From contig JAUVXV010000008.1 of the NCBI GenBank assembly GCA_030603365.1, forward strand, positions 85,388 to 149,387: DNA of 64,000 nt. Direction: 5' to 3'. The position numbers and the translations under genes are program-made. The notes under the pieces were generated by a model. That model saw only the letters and a program-made list of their open reading frames with translations, did no database searches and was not told where the DNA came from. This stretch comes from Candidatus Heimdallarchaeota archaeon. Its GTDB lineage: Archaea; Asgardarchaeota; Heimdallarchaeia; Heimdallarchaeales; Heimdallarchaeaceae. Below, one piece after another: positions 33,642 to 43,076 of this stretch. Numbering within the stretch: the stretch's first letter is position 1; every line of letters starts with the position of its first letter.

Positions 33642-35495
33642 ATGGCAAGGGTAGAAGAACTTATAGCTAACAACGAGAGTAGAGTGTTATGTTTAGGAAA
33701 TGAAGCTATCGCTAGAGGTGCATTAGAGGCAGGGGTTCAAGTTTTTGCAGCTTATCCAGGCACACCTAGTAGTGAAGCAAGTACAGCTATCATTGCAACA
33801 GCTTCTAAGTTAGGTCATTATGCTGAATGGAGCACAAATGAAAAAGTTGCATTCGAAACTGCATATGCAGCGTCTATTTCGGGAGTAAGAGCTATGACTG
33901 CTTGTAAACACGTGGGAATAAATGTTCTTGCTGATGCACTTTTCAGTGCAGCATATATGGGGACAACTGGCGGTTTTGTTGTTTTAGTTGCAGATGATCC
34001 TCATTGTTTTAGCAGTCAAAATGAACAAGATTCAAGATGGCTAGGAGTAACAGCTCAAATTCCTATACTTGAACCATCTAACCCACAAGAAGCAAAAAAT
34101 TTCACAAAATTAGCTTTTGATATTAGTGAAAAATTTGAAACCATAATGATTCTAAGGTCTACTACAAGGATCTCTCATGCTAGATCAGATGTAGAATTCA
34201 ACGAATTTGAATCGAACTTTAGAGAAGGAGAATTTGAAAAGGGTATGAGATATAAGTGTCTTCCAGCTATTGCACGAGCAAACCATCCTAAGCTAGTGGC
34301 TAAGATGGATGAAATCAAGAAATGGATACCAGAAAGTGGTTTATCTATAATTGAAGGATCCGGGAATAATGAATTTGGAGTGATAACAAGTGGTATTTCT
34401 TATGCTTACCTTAAGGATGCACTATCATTGCTAAAAAAAGATCTTCCAATACTTAAACTAGGTATGATTGCTCCTCTTGATGAAAAAACAATTTTAGAAT
34501 TTGCACGAGATAAGAAAAATATCATTTTTATTGAAGAAGTTAATCCTTATTTGGAAGATAGAATTTGTGCTCTTTTATTACAGAACAATATAACTCCGAA
34601 AATACATGGTAAATCATCAGGGATCACAAAAAGATACCATGAATTGAATTCAAGACTTGTCGCGGAAGCACTGCAGGGAATCATAGGTGGAGAATTAACT
34701 TCAGTAACTGAGATAGAAAATACTTCAGAAGAAAATAATGATTTTATACCATTCAGACCCCCATTGTTTTGCCCTGGATGTCAACATAGAGCTGCTTTTT
34801 GGGAGCTTTCAAAAGTAGTTAGAAAAAATAAAGGCATATTCGCTTCTGATATTGGATGCTATTCCTTAGATCCTTGGGTGACAGATACTATATTATGTAT
34901 GGGGGGAGGTATAAGTATGGCAAATGGTTTTGCTCGTGTTATCACAGATAAACCTATCTTTGCATATATTGGTGATAGCACATTCTTTCATACAGGTTTA
35001 CCAGCTTTAGCAAACGCTGTTTATCATAAAGCAAACATTACCATTTTAGTTCTAGACAATAGAATGACCGCAATGACAGGTTTTCAACCAAACCCTACAG
35101 AAGTTATTGATATAGTCGATGTTGCTAAATCTTTTGGAGTAGAGTATGTTGTAGAATTTGATCCATATGATTTTGAGAATGGAAAGAAAACATTCGAAGA
35201 AGCATTGAAACACGAAGGACCCACCGTTATAATTATGAGAAAAGTATGTGCAAATGAATGGTGGAGGCAGAAAAGGAGAAGAGGAGAAAAAATTGAAGTT
35301 TATACAATAGACCCTGAAACTTGCATATCGTGTGGTACATGTTTAGTTCAATATCAATGTCCTGCAATCCATTGGAGCTTAGATACTAATTCAAAAGGTA
35401 AAAACTATTCTGTTATTGATCCTTCAATGTGTACAGGATGTAGTGTTTGTTCTCAAATATGCCCGACAGGAGCAATTACAAAGGCGGTGGACTAA
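33642..35495 (+). CDS. iorA: indolepyruvate:ferredoxin oxidoreductase alpha subunit
   Basis: Oxidatively decarboxylates aryl pyruvates from aromatic amino acids to acyl-CoA, reducing ferredoxin. 617 residues, the family length. The N-terminal pyrimidine-binding domain has AAYPGTPSSEAS (about 36-47). The TPP domain begins with PLFCPGCQHRAAFWEL (core FCPGCQHR) and contains GCYSLDP and YIGDSTFFHTG (about 443-453). The last 60 residues carry two ferredoxin-type clusters: CISCGTCLVQYQCP and CTGCSVCSQICP. All eight cysteines are present. The iorB gene follows directly. Expected in peptide-fermenting anaerobic archaea, which suggests amino-acid catabolism in this organism. Confidence 0.96.
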   Translation: MARVEELIANNESRVLCLGNEAIARGALEAGVQVFAAYPGTPSSEASTAIIATASKLGHYAEWSTNEKVAFETAYAASISGVRAMTACKHVGINVLADALFSAAYMGTTGGFVVLVADDPHCFSSQNEQDSRWLGVTAQIPILEPSNPQEAKNFTKLAFDISEKFETIMILRSTTRISHARSDVEFNEFESNFREGEFEKGMRYKCLPAIARANHPKLVAKMDEIKKWIPESGLSIIEGSGNNEFGVITSGISYAYLKDALSLLKKDLPILKLGMIAPLDEKTILEFARDKKNIIFIEEVNPYLEDRICALLLQNNITPKIHGKSSGITKRYHELNSRLVAEALQGIIGGELTSVTEIENTSEENNDFIPFRPPLFCPGCQHRAAFWELSKVVRKNKGIFASDIGCYSLDPWVTDTILCMGGGISMANGFARVITDKPIFAYIGDSTFFHTGLPALANAVYHKANITILVLDNRMTAMTGFQPNPTEVIDIVDVAKSFGVEYVVEFDPYDFENGKKTFEEALKHEGPTVIIMRKVCANEWWRQKRRRGEKIEVYTIDPETCISCGTCLVQYQCPAIHWSLDTNSKGKNYSVIDPSMCTGCSVCSQICPTGAITKAVD

Positions 35496-36098
35496 ATGAC
35501 TGAAACGTATCAAATGATTGTGTGTGGAGTTGGCGGTCAAGGGATATTAACCATCACGGATGTTATTGTAATGGCTGCTCAGAAAAAAGGATTAAGAGTT
35601 TTAGGTTCCGAAGTTCATGGAATGGCTCAAAAAGGTGGATCTGTTGTGACTAATCTTAAGCTAGGAAAAGAATTGCATTCACCAGTGACACCTATAGGAA
35701 GTTGTAAGGTACTAGTTGGTTTAGAACAAAATGAAACTTTGCGATATATGAAATACCTAGAACCAGAAGGAACTGTGATTACTTCTAAAACTGTTTTATA
35801 TCCAATTTCTTGGAAAAAAGACAAAAACACTGCCCAATTAGCTAGGGAGAAAATAGAAGAAAACTTAGCAAAATATAAAGCTAGAATCATGAGAATAGAT
35901 GCTGAAGGATTAGCAGTTGAAGCTGGGTTAGCTTTAACTCAAAACATTGTTCTGCTTGGTGCATTGTCACAAGTAAAGGATTTTCCACTATCTGCAGATG
36001 AATTGAAGGAAGCGTTAAAACTTAGAGTTCCTGCAAAGTATCTAGATCAGAATATAAAAGCCTTTGAGTTAGGTATAAGTACTGTATCTAACTTTTAG
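35496..36098 (+). CDS. iorB: indolepyruvate:ferredoxin oxidoreductase beta subunit
   Basis: 200 residues of the 2-oxoacid:ferredoxin oxidoreductase gamma-type domain. The start reads MIVCGVGGQGILTITDVIV (core GVGGQGILT, about 11-19), then GSEVHGMAQKGGSVVTNLKLG (core EVHGMAQKGG), both diagnostic of IorB. The start ATG directly follows the iorA stop with no gap, so the two are co-translated and form the alpha2beta2 enzyme. Confidence 0.95.
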   Translation: MTETYQMIVCGVGGQGILTITDVIVMAAQKKGLRVLGSEVHGMAQKGGSVVTNLKLGKELHSPVTPIGSCKVLVGLEQNETLRYMKYLEPEGTVITSKTVLYPISWKKDKNTAQLAREKIEENLAKYKARIMRIDAEGLAVEAGLALTQNIVLLGALSQVKDFPLSADELKEALKLRVPAKYLDQNIKAFELGISTVSNF

Positions 36099-36153
36099 TA
36101 ATTATTCTAGAAAAGCAAGACCAACAATGTATAGAGTTTAGTAGAAATAGTTC

Positions 36154-36465
36154 TTATTTTTCTTCATCAGGAAGTTGCACAGTTTCAATAATTTTTTCTC
36201 CTGCTACAACTTCATCTACAGAGTGGATAGAGGATCCATAATCACGAAGTGTTTCTTGGATTTCATCAAACACTAGATTATCACCTACTATAGTAACATT
36301 GATTCCTTCAGTACTAGAATCAGTTTCTGTTCTCATGATATTAACAGATTCTACACCATGTAATTCTGCAAGAGCATGGGCCAAAACATCCATTCTGGGC
36401 TGATGAGGTTTTAAAACATCTAATACAAGTCTTCTTATACGAACAGTTCTTGAGGAAGTAACCAT
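36154..36465 (-). CDS. DUF211 family protein
   Basis: 103 residues of the archaeal DUF211 family, small ferredoxin-fold proteins of unknown function. The start VRIRRLVLDVLKPHQPRM, the central LAELHGVESVNI and INVTIVGDNLVFDEI (each partly cited) and the final GSSIHSVDEVVAGEKI are the conserved stretches. It is convergent with iorAB and divergent from the giant gene at 36665; nothing nearby indicates a role. Confidence 0.88.
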   Translation of the reverse strand: MVTSSRTVRIRRLVLDVLKPHQPRMDVLAHALAELHGVESVNIMRTETDSSTEGINVTIVGDNLVFDEIQETLRDYGSSIHSVDEVVAGEKIIETVQLPDEEK

Positions 36466-36673
36466 CTTTAATTCCCAATATATAATAAATTAACTAACTG
36501 GATTTTGTATGTTAGAATTCTTAAACTTTTAGATATGAAAATTGATAGCCAACTTTATTATATAATGACGTCTATTTGTATTTTGTTAGTTACCAGTAGG
36601 CAAAACCATATTAAATATAGTAAAAATTAAGAATTGGGAACTTTAAGTTACAACGTACAATAACGTGAGGTCT

Positions 36674-39600
36674 ATGTCGAAGAACTTTCCTTATGACTTA
36701 TGGATGACAGCTGGAAGCGATGCTGGTATTAGCTTTGCAACAATTGGAAGTTTAGCAAAAGATTCAAGCATGATGCAGGGAATTCTCCTCTCTCTTCAAA
36801 CACTTATGACAACAGAAGTTAATGTGAGCAATTCACAATTTATGACAGGAGAAAATGAATATGTTAAATTCGGAACATTTACTCTTGCTGAAGAAGCTGA
36901 TAATGTTGTTGTACAATATGTGGTTAAATCGGATCAACCAAATAAACTGACAAAAGAAAACGAAATGCTGGTTCAAGAATTAGCTCTTTCATTTTGTCGA
37001 TTTATCATATTAACACCTAAATTTCATCAACACCTAGCAACTGGGAGAATGATATCATCAGACAATGTATCTAAAGCATTTCTAAAAGCTTGCACAATTG
37101 CTAAACAGAAGATTTTTGTATCTAAAAACAACAAAGGACTTTTGGATTTAATTGATAAAAATCTGAAAAATATTGAAAAGGACAGTCTGAAATTCCCAAC
37201 GGTTGCTCAACTTCGAAATCTGAAAGAATGGATAGGTGAGGATGAGAAATCTTGGGAAGATGGAGCTTTAGTTCCATTTAAACGTCAGCTACTAGTACAG
37301 ATGGTTGCTCAAGACATTTTGAATCAAATAATAACTGAGGATCCTTTTGTCCTAATAGAATTCGAAACCCCAAGATATGTTATTGAAGAAATTAGAAATC
37401 ATATAGAAAGATTTCTCAGGGGTAAAGAAATCAAACCCAAAGAGCTTATTGAAGAGTACTTAGTCAAGAATATGGATAAAAAGGTTGCAGCTCAACTCAA
37501 GAAACTTTCAATCGATGAGATTCATTCTGCTAACTCCTTTATAGCCCACAACCTAGCAAAAGAGGTAATCTTTGCACTTTCTAAGGAAAATCCTATTTGT
37601 TCCTTAGTAGATTTTCGAAGTGTAGATTTATTTTCAGCAATTCGAAATCAGATAAGTACAGCTACAGAAGTTCCTAATCCGGGTAACATGATATGTGATG
37701 CTCTCATAGAAGACGTTTCTCCCTTAGCATTACAGAGTGCAAGACTCTTTTACAATCAGCTCATACAACCATTTATAGGTAGAAAACTACCACCCAGTAT
37801 TTGGAATGTAATTGTTGATTTCACATTTTCTATATTAGACGAAAAAAAGATTAAACCTTCTAACAAGAAAAAAGGAAAGAATAAGGGCACATCTATTGGT
37901 GTTAAACGCGATTTATTAAAAGAGAGAATATCAAAATTATCAGTAATTCAACCAAAATGGCAAAAGGAACTAACTAAGAAGTTCTCTGACATGGGTATAG
38001 GAAAACAACTTCAAATCTCTAATGTTGAAGAATCTGTTTTATTTGCAAGTGCATTAGAAAGAGCTATTATCACAACATTAGAAAAAATAGTAAAAGATCA
38101 GCTTTTCAATTCTAACTTAGGAGACATATTTTCTTATATGATTAATTCATTCAAAGCTATTGCTCCTAAAACAGTTTTTGTTAATATTCTTGAAGGAATT
38201 ATGACTGATTTAAAAAACAGGAAATATGAAGCACCAACACAAATGGGTTTGAACACCAAAGATTTGATAAGTGCTGCAATTGAAGAAGGAACAATTAGAG
38301 CTCATGTAAATTCAGTACCAGTTCAGTTAAAGAAATTATTTTTCAAAGGTAGTTTTCTTCGATTTGATGGTAGAAAGATATCAGCAGCAGAGGTACTTCT
38401 AAAACAGGGAATAACACTCAATGTTAGTAATAAAGTAATGCCACTTCGAGAAGCAGAGTGTGATGCTGAATTCTTGACAACTTGTTTTATGAATACAAAA
38501 ATTCTCAAGAAAGCATATCCTAAGGCAATCCTTCGAGGCATGATTGAATCATATCTTCAGCAAATGTTCCATTTTGAAGGAGAAGTTTACAACCAACTAG
38601 ATACTTTGATTACTGTTTTTAATAGAGAAGTTGCTTCGAAATTAATACCAGCTCATCGATTACCTGACGTCAGAAATAGTTTTCCCTCTTTTCCACTCAT
38701 TAGAGATGTTCCTCAAAAATTCACAGGGAAAAATTTCCACGATAGATGTCAGGAAAGCTGGAACGAGTATGCTCCAAAAATCCACAAAACGATACAAGAT
38801 CTACTCACAGGTTTCTCTTCATTAAGGTTAAACGATTTAAACTATAAGAAGAAAGCTATGAAACTATACAATACAGCAACTAAAGAACTTAAGTATATTC
38901 GAAAGAATCTGATTAAGAATTGGAGTCCATTAAACGACCAAATGACAAAAATGGTCGAAAATTGGTCAAAAGAAGTAAGTGTTGATCTTTCAGCTCATCT
39001 TGATACAATTAGAAAGCAAGCACACAATTGGGTAGGTAATGAATTTAAAATTCAAAAATTAGAATATGGCAAGTTCACAGTATCTGAGAAACAAAGTCTT
39101 AAGGAAATCATTGATACCGTAAATAAACTAAATCCACAAGAAATTGCAGATTTGCCTAAGAATTTCATGGAAATAGCTATCTCTATCCTCTTATACAGAA
39201 GAATTCCTGAATATGTGATAGATGAATCTTATACTCAAATGATAAGTGGGGAGAAAAAAATAGCTGATTCTGTTCTGAAAGCTTGGGGAAAAAGTCGTTC
39301 TAGGAAAGAATTTGAAAATAACTTATATCTTAATATGAGAGCTTTAGGAAATACTTTCACAAAGATGATCAATACCTATGGTAGACTTACAAGTACTTTG
39401 TTTGTAGAAAACGATTTGGAGCTTTCTAGTGATATCAAAGGTTATTACATCATTTTAGGCAATCTTCCCAAGGAGATATATTTAACTAAAAATAGTGTTT
39501 TCGATATACTAAAATTCCCAAATGTGGACGTTGTCAGTCATCCTAAGGACTGGGAAATCCGTTTGTATTTGGAACCTGATTATAAGAGAGAGATGGATGA

Positions 39601-39820
39601 ATATAGAGACAGATTAATCGTCATGAGTGATATTGTAGGGTTTGTTGCTCGCAAAAAATTTGATGAAAATACAGGTCCTGTTCTTGAAGGGATGAAATCT
39701 GTAATCTCTTATCTCATTGAAAATGGGGAAGCTAATATTATAGACCTTTCAGAAACAATAAAAGAAGCACTTTTCAGGCTCTCTGAATATCCTACAACTG
39801 TTACAGAGGAAAAAGAGTAA
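36674..39820 (+). CDS. large protein of unknown function, possible N-terminal longin/roadblock-like domain
   Basis: 1,048 residues from the ATG at 36674 (a GTG at 36665 in the same frame would add three). No signal peptide or membrane helix is seen, so it is cytoplasmic. The first 120 residues alternate strands and helices: DLWMTAGSDAGISFATIG, then SMMQGILLSLQTLMTTEV, YVKFGTFTLAEEADNVVVQYVV and a helix ELALSFCRFIIL (each partly cited), which resembles longin or roadblock-like small-GTPase regulators (inference from pattern only). The rest is almost entirely helical and Lys/Glu/Leu-rich, with a low-complexity basic stretch (KPSNKKKGKNKG, about 398-409). I recognise no family. Its TATA box is not obvious; it stands alone between convergent and divergent neighbours. 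Confidence 0.75.
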   Translation: MSKNFPYDLWMTAGSDAGISFATIGSLAKDSSMMQGILLSLQTLMTTEVNVSNSQFMTGENEYVKFGTFTLAEEADNVVVQYVVKSDQPNKLTKENEMLVQELALSFCRFIILTPKFHQHLATGRMISSDNVSKAFLKACTIAKQKIFVSKNNKGLLDLIDKNLKNIEKDSLKFPTVAQLRNLKEWIGEDEKSWEDGALVPFKRQLLVQMVAQDILNQIITEDPFVLIEFETPRYVIEEIRNHIERFLRGKEIKPKELIEEYLVKNMDKKVAAQLKKLSIDEIHSANSFIAHNLAKEVIFALSKENPICSLVDFRSVDLFSAIRNQISTATEVPNPGNMICDALIEDVSPLALQSARLFYNQLIQPFIGRKLPPSIWNVIVDFTFSILDEKKIKPSNKKKGKNKGTSIGVKRDLLKERISKLSVIQPKWQKELTKKFSDMGIGKQLQISNVEESVLFASALERAIITTLEKIVKDQLFNSNLGDIFSYMINSFKAIAPKTVFVNILEGIMTDLKNRKYEAPTQMGLNTKDLISAAIEEGTIRAHVNSVPVQLKKLFFKGSFLRFDGRKISAAEVLLKQGITLNVSNKVMPLREAECDAEFLTTCFMNTKILKKAYPKAILRGMIESYLQQMFHFEGEVYNQLDTLITVFNREVASKLIPAHRLPDVRNSFPSFPLIRDVPQKFTGKNFHDRCQESWNEYAPKIHKTIQDLLTGFSSLRLNDLNYKKKAMKLYNTATKELKYIRKNLIKNWSPLNDQMTKMVENWSKEVSVDLSAHLDTIRKQAHNWVGNEFKIQKLEYGKFTVSEKQSLKEIIDTVNKLNPQEIADLPKNFMEIAISILLYRRIPEYVIDESYTQMISGEKKIADSVLKAWGKSRSRKEFENNLYLNMRALGNTFTKMINTYGRLTSTLFVENDLELSSDIKGYYIILGNLPKEIYLTKNSVFDILKFPNVDVVSHPKDWEIRLYLEPDYKREMDEYRDRLIVMSDIVGFVARKKFDENTGPVLEGMKSVISYLIENGEANIIDLSETIKEALFRLSEYPTTVTEEKE

Positions 39821-39864
39821 GTTAGGAGAGTAAGCATCTAGAACGAGCTAAAATCTCATCTACA

Positions 39865-39872
39865 TTTTTTTT
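39865..39872 (+). terminator. T-run terminator after the giant gene
   Basis: Eight T in a row in a T-rich context (TTTTTTTTCTATATGTTCTT begins here), 44 bases after the stop of the 1,048-residue protein. Archaeal termination typically uses such T-tracts without a hairpin. Confidence 0.5.
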
Positions 39873-39911
39873 CTATATGTTCTTTCTTTGTTCGAGGAGA
39901 TTGATACCTGA

Positions 39912-39941
39912 GTTCAGTATTGAAAAATCACCTCACTGAAC
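39912..39941. repeat. 7-bp inverted repeat between convergent genes
   Basis: GTTCAGT (39912-39918) and ACTGAAC (39935-39941) are perfect inverted copies with a 16-base spacer. It lies between the ends of the giant gene and the YggS-like gene. No function can be assigned; a weak hairpin or a protein-binding site are possible. Confidence 0.4.
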
Positions 39942-39999
39942 ATCCCATTTCACCAGAAACCTACTCACTTTTTAAAACTGTTAAACTATTCAAAGCGTT

Positions 40000-40725
40000 T
40001 TATTTTGGTATTCTAGGGCCAAAAATAGCAGTACCAATTCTGATTAGATTTGAACCTTCTTCTATAGCTATTTCGTAATTACCTGACATTCCCATAGAGA
40101 GATGTAGTTCGTCTTTGTTCACCATTGGCATAAATTTTTCTTTAAAAATTTTGTAAGTTTTTGCGAAGAATTTTCTCAAAATCTGAGGTGTTGTTTCATA
40201 TTTTAAAGGAGCAATTGTCATTAAGCCTTGAATATCAATTGAAGTGTAATGTTGTGAAAGAGATAAGAACTTCATAAATTCTCCCTCATTGAGCCCTTTT
40301 CTGTTTTCGTCTTCACTGAAATCAACTTGAAGATAAATTGGATACAGCTGATTTCTCTTCTCTGCATACTTGTTAAGTAAAGAAAGAATCTTCTCAGTTT
40401 TTACACTTTGAACTAAATCACATTTTTCAACCGCAAATTTAGTTTTATTGGATTGTAATTGTCCTACTACGTGTACAATAATTGATGGTAAATAACTTTT
40501 GATTTGGTTGATTTTCGCTTTAAGTTCAGTGCCGACAACTTCTCCCACATATTTCAGACCAGCGTCTAGAGCAGGTTCAATCCTTGCCATCTCTATTCTT
40601 TTTGTTACACCAACAATTGTAATATCTGAAATATCTCTACCAGAAAGAGAAGAACTTTTCTCTACTCTTCGAACTACTTCTTGATAGTTAGAATTGACAT
40701 TAACCTCAGCTGATATATCAGACAT
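40000..40725 (-). CDS. yggS: YggS/PLPBP-type PLP homeostasis protein
   Basis: 241 residues of the alanine-racemase N-terminal-like, single-barrel family that binds pyridoxal phosphate and buffers its level. The PLP lysine is in TIVGVTKRIEMARI (about 36-49, Lys 42). Other conserved segments are VGEVVGTELKAKI (the family has GEN/GENYVQE here), IVHVVGQLQSNKTKFAVEKCD (core GQLQSNK), VDFSEDENRKGL, QGLMTIAP and LSMGMSGNYEIAIEEGSNLIRIGTAIFG (core LSMGMSGNYEIAI; then RIGTAIFG). All are in family order. Single gene, on the same strand as the SDR gene upstream. Confidence 0.92.
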   Translation of the reverse strand: MSDISAEVNVNSNYQEVVRRVEKSSSLSGRDISDITIVGVTKRIEMARIEPALDAGLKYVGEVVGTELKAKINQIKSYLPSIIVHVVGQLQSNKTKFAVEKCDLVQSVKTEKILSLLNKYAEKRNQLYPIYLQVDFSEDENRKGLNEGEFMKFLSLSQHYTSIDIQGLMTIAPLKYETTPQILRKFFAKTYKIFKEKFMPMVNKDELHLSMGMSGNYEIAIEEGSNLIRIGTAIFGPRIPK

Positions 40726-40760
40726 TAATTGAACTTTAAATTACTTTAAGAAAAGTATTA

Positions 40761-41567
40761 CTATAGAGAGATGTCTTTTTTATCAAAGAGAACTCTTCCT
40801 TCCATACCCCCATGAACCATAATGGTATTTCCAGAAATATGCCCTGCGGCACTATCTGATAACAAGAATACAACTGTTTTAGCAACATCTTCTGATTTTG
40901 CAATTTTTTTCATGGGGATTGTTTGGAGTACTTTCCTTAATTCATTTTTATCTCCTAAAGCTTCTTTCGCCATTTCAGTTAAAACCCATCCAGGTGCGAC
41001 AGTATTAACTCGTCCGAAAGGAGCAAAATTAACAATTTCATTCTTCCATGTATTTGTTAACCCATATTGTAAAGCAGCTTTAGTAGCAGAATAATCAGAG
41101 TGACCAGCTTCACCAAAAAGACCAGCAGTTGAACCAATTAATACTAATGAAGCATTTGAATTGGGATATTCTCTCAGATTTTTAAAAAACTCTTTAACAC
41201 ACAAGAAGACTCCAGTTAGATTTACATCCAGTGTATTCTTCCACTGAACTAAATCTATGTCAGATGTAAGTTTTGGAGAGGAAGACCAGATTCCAGCATT
41301 TGCTATCAACCCATCAATTCTACCAAAATGATTATTTGCTTTTGAAAAAATATCTTGTACATCGCTTTCTTTTCTTAAATCTCCCTTAAGAAGAACGACT
41401 TTTTCAGTAATATACTTATTCTGCAATTCTTGAGCTTTTTTTGCATTTTTATGATAATGAATGGAAACTTTGGTACCTTCAAGAGTTAACTGTTCTATAA
41501 TAGCTCTACCTATACCTCCAGTGCCACCAGTAACAAGAATGTGTTTATCAGTGAGTTCAAGTTCCAT
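40761..41567 (-). CDS. short-chain dehydrogenase/reductase
   Basis: 268 residues. NAD(P)-binding TGGTGGIGRAI (about 14-24), NAGIW (about 90), catalytic Ser in LIGSTAGLFGEAG, the YSATKAAL motif (YxxxK, about 158-165), then VNTVAPGWVLTEM and the closing GHISGNTIMVHGGM. The pattern is close to FabG-like 3-oxoacyl reductases and glucose dehydrogenases; the substrate is not known. It is divergent from tldD, about 100 bases away, and shares direction with the YggS-like gene 36 bases downstream. Confidence 0.87.
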   Translation of the reverse strand: MELELTDKHILVTGGTGGIGRAIIEQLTLEGTKVSIHYHKNAKKAQELQNKYITEKVVLLKGDLRKESDVQDIFSKANNHFGRIDGLIANAGIWSSSPKLTSDIDLVQWKNTLDVNLTGVFLCVKEFFKNLREYPNSNASLVLIGSTAGLFGEAGHSDYSATKAALQYGLTNTWKNEIVNFAPFGRVNTVAPGWVLTEMAKEALGDKNELRKVLQTIPMKKIAKSEDVAKTVVFLLSDSAAGHISGNTIMVHGGMEGRVLFDKKDISL

Positions 41568-41669
41568 GGGTTTAAAAAACTAATACCGGATTTTAAACTT
41601 ATTTGAGTATGATTCCATCTTCATTGAATAAATTTATATTTACTTTTGCTTTCAAAGAAATTGATTAGA

Positions 41670-43067
41670 ATGTCTAACGATTTTATAGATAAAGCATTAA
41701 GTAAGTTAGAATCTTTAAAACTATCTTATGCAGATATTCGTGCAGAAAATTCTCTAATGACACAAATACGTACAGTAAATGGTCGTGTCGAAACCAGTAC
41801 GACAGGTATAGAATCAGGTATAGGAATTAGGATTCTTAGCGATGGTACTTGGGGATTTGCTTACGGTCCAATGGAGAGTTATGAAGATGTAATTGAGATG
41901 GCAATTGAAGTTAATAAACTTAATCTCAGACATAAAAAGAGAGACATCAAACTTGCTGAAGTCAAGATTGTTGAAGATTCTTTTGAAGGAGAACAGAAGA
42001 AGAAAATCGAGGACACAGGTTTTGATGAGAAAATAGAATTAACTTTGGAAGCTGATAAAGCTCAAGAAGATGAAAAGATCAAATCTAGAACAACACTGTA
42101 TAGAGAAGTTCTTAGAAGAATAACACTTGTGACCACCGAAGGAACAAAAATAGAATATAATGTCCCTTATGTCATGATGTATGCACTCTCAGTAGCTAGA
42201 GAGGAAAGTGAAACGATAGAAGGATACAGCAGAATAGGTCATTTAGGTGGTTTAGATATATTTGAACTGAGATCACCATCAGAGTTAGGTGAAAAAGCCA
42301 AGGAAAGAGCACTTGAAGGATTAAAATCTCCCAAAATTAATGGTGGAAGATATCCTGTTGTTTTAGATGGAACAATCAATCATCTCTTTTCTCATGAAGC
42401 TGCAGGTCATAGTGCAGAAGGTGACTTTGTTCAAACTGCTGGAGTTCTAAGAGGGAAAATCGGTAAGAAAGTAGGATCTCCACATGTAAATCTAATCGAT
42501 GATGGTTCTATGAAAGAATCCTCTGGTATCAACTCCTTTGGTTATTTGAAATATGATGATGAAGGCATTCCTGGACAGAAAACCTTTGTAATCAAAGATG
42601 GTATTCTCAAAACTTACTTAAATGATCGAAGTTCAGCAGTTCATTTTGACCAAAAAGCCACTGGAAACTCAAGAGCTGAAGCTTACAATGTCCCCCAAAT
42701 AGTTAGAATGACAAATACTTACATTGCTCCAGCAAGAGAATCAATGAAAGAAGAGGAATTATTGGAACAAGTCAAAAATGGATTACTACTAATGCAAGGA
42801 GGAGGAGGGCAAGTTGATCCAATAAAAGGAACTTTCAATTTCGGTGTCTCTGAGTTGTATGAAATTAAAGATGGGGAAGTAGGACAACGTTATAGACCCA
42901 CAACTTTAGCTGGAAATACTTTAGAGACTCTTATGAAAATTACTGGTGTTTCTTCAGAAATGGGTAATCCTTTAGATAGTATTGGTTTTTGTGGAAAAGA
43001 TGGACAATCTGCACCCGTAGGTGTTACAGCTGGTTGGTTAGCTGTTAAAAATATTGTAGTAGGTTAG
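41670..43067 (+). CDS. tldD: TldD-type metalloprotease subunit
   Basis: TldD/TldE form a heterodimeric zinc protease that cuts unfolded peptides. From the ATG at 41670 the protein has 465 residues; a TTG at 41646 would add eight residues, which seem unneeded. It has the zinc motif HEAAGHSAEGD (HExxxH, about 243-253), preceded by VVLDGTINHLFS, and late conserved blocks LKTYLNDRSSA, SRAEAYN, GGGGQVDP and GNTLETL. A Lys/Glu-rich insertion (about 105-150) is longer than in bacterial TldD. TATA-like AATTTATAT lies about 40 bases before the start. tldE follows directly. Confidence 0.92.
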   Translation: MSNDFIDKALSKLESLKLSYADIRAENSLMTQIRTVNGRVETSTTGIESGIGIRILSDGTWGFAYGPMESYEDVIEMAIEVNKLNLRHKKRDIKLAEVKIVEDSFEGEQKKKIEDTGFDEKIELTLEADKAQEDEKIKSRTTLYREVLRRITLVTTEGTKIEYNVPYVMMYALSVAREESETIEGYSRIGHLGGLDIFELRSPSELGEKAKERALEGLKSPKINGGRYPVVLDGTINHLFSHEAAGHSAEGDFVQTAGVLRGKIGKKVGSPHVNLIDDGSMKESSGINSFGYLKYDDEGIPGQKTFVIKDGILKTYLNDRSSAVHFDQKATGNSRAEAYNVPQIVRMTNTYIAPARESMKEEELLEQVKNGLLLMQGGGGQVDPIKGTFNFGVSELYEIKDGEVGQRYRPTTLAGNTLETLMKITGVSSEMGNPLDSIGFCGKDGQSAPVGVTAGWLAVKNIVVG

Positions 43068-43076
43068 GTGGAAGAA

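Noticed and set aside
39821..39999. Possible small RNA gene between the giant gene and yggS
   Set aside because: Only a T-run and a weak 7-bp inverted repeat were found; no promoter-like element supports a separate transcript.
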